This document shows positions 61,262 to 64,000 of a stretch of DNA of 64,000 nucleotides, in pieces. The position numbers were made by a program, and so were the translations under genes. The DNA comes from Pseudolysobacter antarcticus (GTDB lineage: Bacteria; Pseudomonadota; Gammaproteobacteria; Xanthomonadales; Rhodanobacteraceae). The stretch spans positions 3,038,001 to 3,102,000 of the forward strand of contig NZ_CP035704.1 of NCBI RefSeq assembly GCF_004168365.1, written 5' to 3'. Numbering within the stretch: position 1 is the stretch's first letter; each line of letters begins with the position of its first letter. The notes beneath the pieces are model-generated. The model ran no database searches. It was not told the DNA's origin and worked only from the letters and a program-made list of their open reading frames with translations.

Positions 61262-62323
61262 ATGCAAATACATAATCGTTTGTTGCCGATCCTGATTTCT
61301 TTTGTCGCAATGTTTTTTTGTGCGAACGTGCGTGCCGCCTTGTTTTGCGTCAACAGCGTGGCCGGACTGAATTTTGCGCTCACCACATCGCAGGATAATG
61401 GCCAGAACGACCAGATCGATATTGTTGCGGGAAGCTACGCACTGAATGCCGGTGGTTTGCAATTTTTTTCCAGCGAAGCCAACAGCATCACAATCTTCGG
61501 CGGCTATAACGCCGATTGCTCGCAACTCACCACCGCAGTGACGTCGTTGAACGGCGAAAACATCTATCAGGTATTGCGGGTCATCCAGTCTTCGACCTCG
61601 GCGGCGGCGAGCATACATATCGAACGCATCACCTTCATCGCCGGCAAGACCGGCGCCGATGGCGGCGGTGGATTGTTTGCGACCGCGCAAAACGGCGACG
61701 TGCGCATCGAAAGCAATCGCTTCCTGCTCAACCATGCCGAAAACTATGCCGGCGCGATCTACATCAATATCGGTGGCCTGATCACGTTGCGCAACAATCT
61801 GTTTTATCTCAACAGCGCGCTGCAGATGGGAGTTGGCGAGCTGCAGACCTCGAACAGCGTCGCCTACATCACCGGTAATACGATGATCAACAACAGTGCC
61901 GCGACCGTGACCAATGGCATCGGCGGCTTGTATGTCGAGAGCAATTCCGGCACGAATTTCTGGCTCAGCAACAATATCCTGTGGAACAACAATGCCAACG
62001 GCGGCGTCGATCTTTACGCCGGCGCCAGCGTAATCCTGCGCAACAACGATATCGGCACATCAGCCTTCGTTTTGCCGAATGCGCTGAGCCAGAACAATCA
62101 AAGTGTCGATCCGGATTTCGCGCCTTGTGTTGGACTGCTGTGCAGCAGCTTTGAACTCAAGCGCGGCTCGCCGCTGGTTGACGCCGGCATCGACAATCCG
62201 CCGACCGGCCTGGGAAGTTATGATCTTGCAGGCAAGCTGCGCACGATCGGGCCACACGTCGATATCGGTGCGTTCGAGGAGGATGTGATCTTTGCCAGCG
62301 GGTATGAGGGCGGCCCGTTTTGA
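61262..62323 (+). CDS. Exported beta-helix protein, paralogue 2, C-terminal IFASGYE tag
   Basis: 353 residues from the ATG at 61262, with CGGAG 7 bases upstream; a start at 61136 would place the signal peptide internally. Signal: MQIHNRLLPILISFVAMFFCANVRA. It aligns through its length with the preceding protein: 'SQDNGQNDQIDIVAGSYAL', 'ITIFGGYNADCSQ', 'NGDVRIESNRFLLNHAENYAG', 'NFWLSNNILWNNNANGGVD' and 'HVDIGAFEED'. It ends 'EEDVIFASGYEGGPF', the shared tag with four extra residues. A tandem duplication of an ancestor gene is the likely origin. Confidence 0.9.
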   Translation: MQIHNRLLPILISFVAMFFCANVRAALFCVNSVAGLNFALTTSQDNGQNDQIDIVAGSYALNAGGLQFFSSEANSITIFGGYNADCSQLTTAVTSLNGENIYQVLRVIQSSTSAAASIHIERITFIAGKTGADGGGGLFATAQNGDVRIESNRFLLNHAENYAGAIYINIGGLITLRNNLFYLNSALQMGVGELQTSNSVAYITGNTMINNSAATVTNGIGGLYVESNSGTNFWLSNNILWNNNANGGVDLYAGASVILRNNDIGTSAFVLPNALSQNNQSVDPDFAPCVGLLCSSFELKRGSPLVDAGIDNPPTGLGSYDLAGKLRTIGPHVDIGAFEEDVIFASGYEGGPF

Positions 62324-62405
62324 TTCGATGTTTTTGATGCAAATCGCTGCGATGAAATATCGACGGATCGACGTGGACGTGGACTTAATCAGGACAACGC
62401 TGGGG

Positions 62406-63674
62406 TCAAATCTGCGGCTCGGCTTCTTCTTCCATCGCCACGGCATCCGCGCTCGCGCAACTGTGCGCGTCGAGTTCGCGTTTGCCGACGCGCAGGAACC
62501 ATAACCACGTGACAAAACCGAGCACGGTCTGCGTGGCCGCACCAATCGCCAGCCATAATGCGCTGCCGGAAATCAGTGGTGAAATCACGCCGGCCAGCAA
62601 CGTGCAATACAACAAGCTGACCACAGCCTGCATCGACGATGCGGCACCGCGATAACGCGGGAAACGATCGAGGATCAGCAACGTGATCGTAGGTGAACAA
62701 AGCGAGATGCCGATCGCACCGAAGCCGATCAGCAGCACCGACCACGGCAACATTGGCAGCGGCGAAAACAACGCAAGTGCGATGCTCAGCGCGGCGGCGA
62801 CCAGCATCAGCTGATAACCGATCCGCACGGTGCGCTCGGCACTCACTCGCCCAGCCATGCGACCCGACAGCACCGCACCGAACAGCATGCCGCCGATCGC
62901 CGGTACAAACAGCCAGCCGAAACTGTGTTCATCGAGATGCAGCAGTCCGAACACATAGGCTGGTGCCGAGGAGATATAAAGAAACAGCGCACCGAAATTG
63001 AACGCGCCGGACAACGCCAGCGGCTGGAACGACGGATCGCGCAGGATTTCGCCGTAAGTGCGTACCAGGCCGCGCGGCGAGATGCCGACGCGATGTTCGT
63101 GCGCATGGGTTTCCGGCAGCAGCGCAAAACTCGCAAGCAGGATCACGCTTGCAAACAACGTGAGAAACCAGAAGATCGCATGCCAGCCGGCAAGCCCGAG
63201 CACCCAGCCGCCAATGATCGGCGCAAGCGCCGGCGCGATGCTGAACATCATCGTGATATTCGACATCAGCCGCTGCGCATCGGCACCGGCGTAACAATCG
63301 CGCACGATCGCGCGCCCGACAATCATGCCGACGCCGGCCGAGGCGCCCTGCAATACACGAAATGCGAGCAGCACCGGCAAGGTAGGTGCGAGTGCACAGC
63401 CGATCGATGCCAGTAGAAAAATCATGAGGCCCGCGATGATCACACGACGCCGGCCCAGCGTGTCGGACAGCGGTCCGTGCACGAGTGACATCAATGCATA
63501 CGCGCCAAGATACGCGCTCAAGGTTTGCTGCACGGCCAGCGAATTGGCGCCGAATTGCGCACCGATCTGTGGAAAGGCGGGGAACATCGTATCGATGGAG
63601 AACGGGCCAAGCATGGCGAGACCGGCCAGCAAGGGCGCGAGTCGCGCATGACCCGCTACACGCGGAGAGTTCAT
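62406..63674 (-). CDS. Bcr/CflA-type MFS drug efflux transporter
   Basis: 422 residues from the ATG at 63674; a longer frame to 63776 has unrelated residues first. Twelve TM helices. The family signatures are 'SIDTMFPAFPQIGAQFGA', 'LVHGPLSDTLGRRRVIIAGLMIF' (motif A), 'FRVLQGASAGVGMIVGRAIVRDCY' and 'APIIGGWVLGLAGWHAIFWFL' (motif C-like). Role: proton-driven export of drugs such as bicyclomycin or chloramphenicol in relatives; the substrate here is unknown. The C-terminus is acidic (AVAMEEEAEPQI). Confidence 0.94.
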   Translation of the reverse strand: MNSPRVAGHARLAPLLAGLAMLGPFSIDTMFPAFPQIGAQFGANSLAVQQTLSAYLGAYALMSLVHGPLSDTLGRRRVIIAGLMIFLLASIGCALAPTLPVLLAFRVLQGASAGVGMIVGRAIVRDCYAGADAQRLMSNITMMFSIAPALAPIIGGWVLGLAGWHAIFWFLTLFASVILLASFALLPETHAHEHRVGISPRGLVRTYGEILRDPSFQPLALSGAFNFGALFLYISSAPAYVFGLLHLDEHSFGWLFVPAIGGMLFGAVLSGRMAGRVSAERTVRIGYQLMLVAAALSIALALFSPLPMLPWSVLLIGFGAIGISLCSPTITLLILDRFPRYRGAASSMQAVVSLLYCTLLAGVISPLISGSALWLAIGAATQTVLGFVTWLWFLRVGKRELDAHSCASADAVAMEEEAEPQI

Positions 63675-64000
63675 GATATGGGCACTGTTACACGACGCTG
63701 CACGCGTGATGCGCGCGGGTTCATAGCATAGCATTCGCGATATCATGCTTCGCATCGGCTGATTGGTCTGGCGCACTGAATCGGAGCGGAAGTTGACGCG
63801 TGAATGCAGTCTCGATTTTTGAGATGCCGCCGAGGTTCAATATCGCGATTGAGATGAGCATGCCGCCGTTGCGTGACTTCTGGCATACAAAAAGATCAAT
63901 CCGCGCAATATGATGCAAACAAAATAATCTTTTTTGCTGCTGGCACTTGTGCATCGCGAAGCCGTCCCCAGTTCCTGTACTCATCAGTATTTTTTTGCTC
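63675..64000. other. Right-edge intergenic region
   Basis: About 325 bases upstream of the efflux pump start. It should contain its promoter. A weak minus-strand frame (63721-63984) has no family resemblance and no Shine-Dalgarno; I do not call it a gene. Confidence 0.4.

Noticed and set aside
62396-62415. CTGGGGTCAAATCTGC near the end of the efflux gene, resembling dispersed repeat words of xanthomonads
   Set aside because: A single occurrence partly inside a coding region, with no flanking hairpin or transposase; insufficient to call a repeat element.
63721-63984. Small minus-strand frame upstream of the efflux pump
   Set aside because: No ribosome site, no family resemblance, unusual composition; probably chance.
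1-64000. Search for tRNA, rRNA, CRISPR arrays, riboswitches, insertion sequences and phage genes
   Set aside because: None could be seen by eye: no cloverleaf with GTTCGA-type arm, no regularly spaced repeats and no transposase or integrase motifs. A covariance-model scan would settle the RNA question.

Overview
The window looks like a chromosomal segment of a GC-rich gammaproteobacterium, most likely Lysobacterales/Xanthomonadales and probably close to Rhodanobacteraceae. This is inferred from the gene set (MinCDE, a bacterial M2 peptidyl-dipeptidase, ECF-sigma/kinase-TPR pairs, an IPTL-CTERM protein, many secreted proteins with a shared C-terminal tag), not from a database search. I see no tRNA, rRNA, CRISPR array, intact insertion sequence or phage module.

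Layout. 1-8.6 kb: secreted proteins (a beta-helix protein cut by the left edge, an unknown exported protein, a blue-copper protein), a methyltransferase, and a 1302-residue leucine-rich-repeat/Ig mosaic with an IPTL-CTERM anchor. 8.6-12.1 kb: a decay zone with two recognisable gene relics (an alpha/beta hydrolase and a YedK/HMCES-type SRAP protein) around an intact HU-like gene. 12.1-19.3 kb: three more exported proteins (carbohydrate-binding-like, HAF-repeat, seven-blade Kelch-like) and a CadC-type membrane regulator. 19.4-26 kb: a tight seven-gene plus-strand cluster with three glycosyltransferases, a two-TM protein, a Cys-rich small protein, an exported protein and a DUF2252 protein. 26-28.1 kb: an esterase with its ribbon-helix-helix regulator, and DUF423. 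28.2-33.1 kb: a Gld-type ABC export cluster. 33.3-37.8 kb: an SRPBCC protein and a zinc/manganese uptake operon (porin, ZnuA-like, ZnuB-like, no ATPase). 37.9-39.7 kb: a DesK/NarL-type two-component pair. 39.9-43.1 kb: a GNAT enzyme, minCDE and a HEACH protein. 43.2-47.5 kb: a thioesterase/membrane pair divergent from a MarR regulator, the M2 peptidase, a CPBP protease-like protein and DUF2277. 47.6-51.5 kb: AlkC-like repair protein, two small exported proteins and a delta-60-repeat protein. 51.6-59.2 kb: two paralogous ECF-sigma plus Ser/Thr kinase-TPR modules. 59.4-62.3 kb: an exported protein and tandem beta-helix paralogues. 62.4-63.7 kb: a Bcr/CflA-type efflux pump.

The unifying theme is export and envelope biology. 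About a dozen proteins have signal peptides, and seven of them, unrelated in fold, carry the same short acidic-aromatic motif (D-x-[IL]-[FL]-x-[DNSY]-x-[FY]-[DEG]). It sits at the extreme C-terminus in six and is internal at a domain junction in one. I regard this as the best candidate for an undescribed system. Other notable signals are a perfect 24-bp palindrome in front of the ribbon-helix-helix gene, twin 14-bp dyads spaced 20 bp apart in the MarR/thioesterase promoter region, a bipartite leader shared by two exported-protein genes, and two gene relics whose individual lesions can be read.
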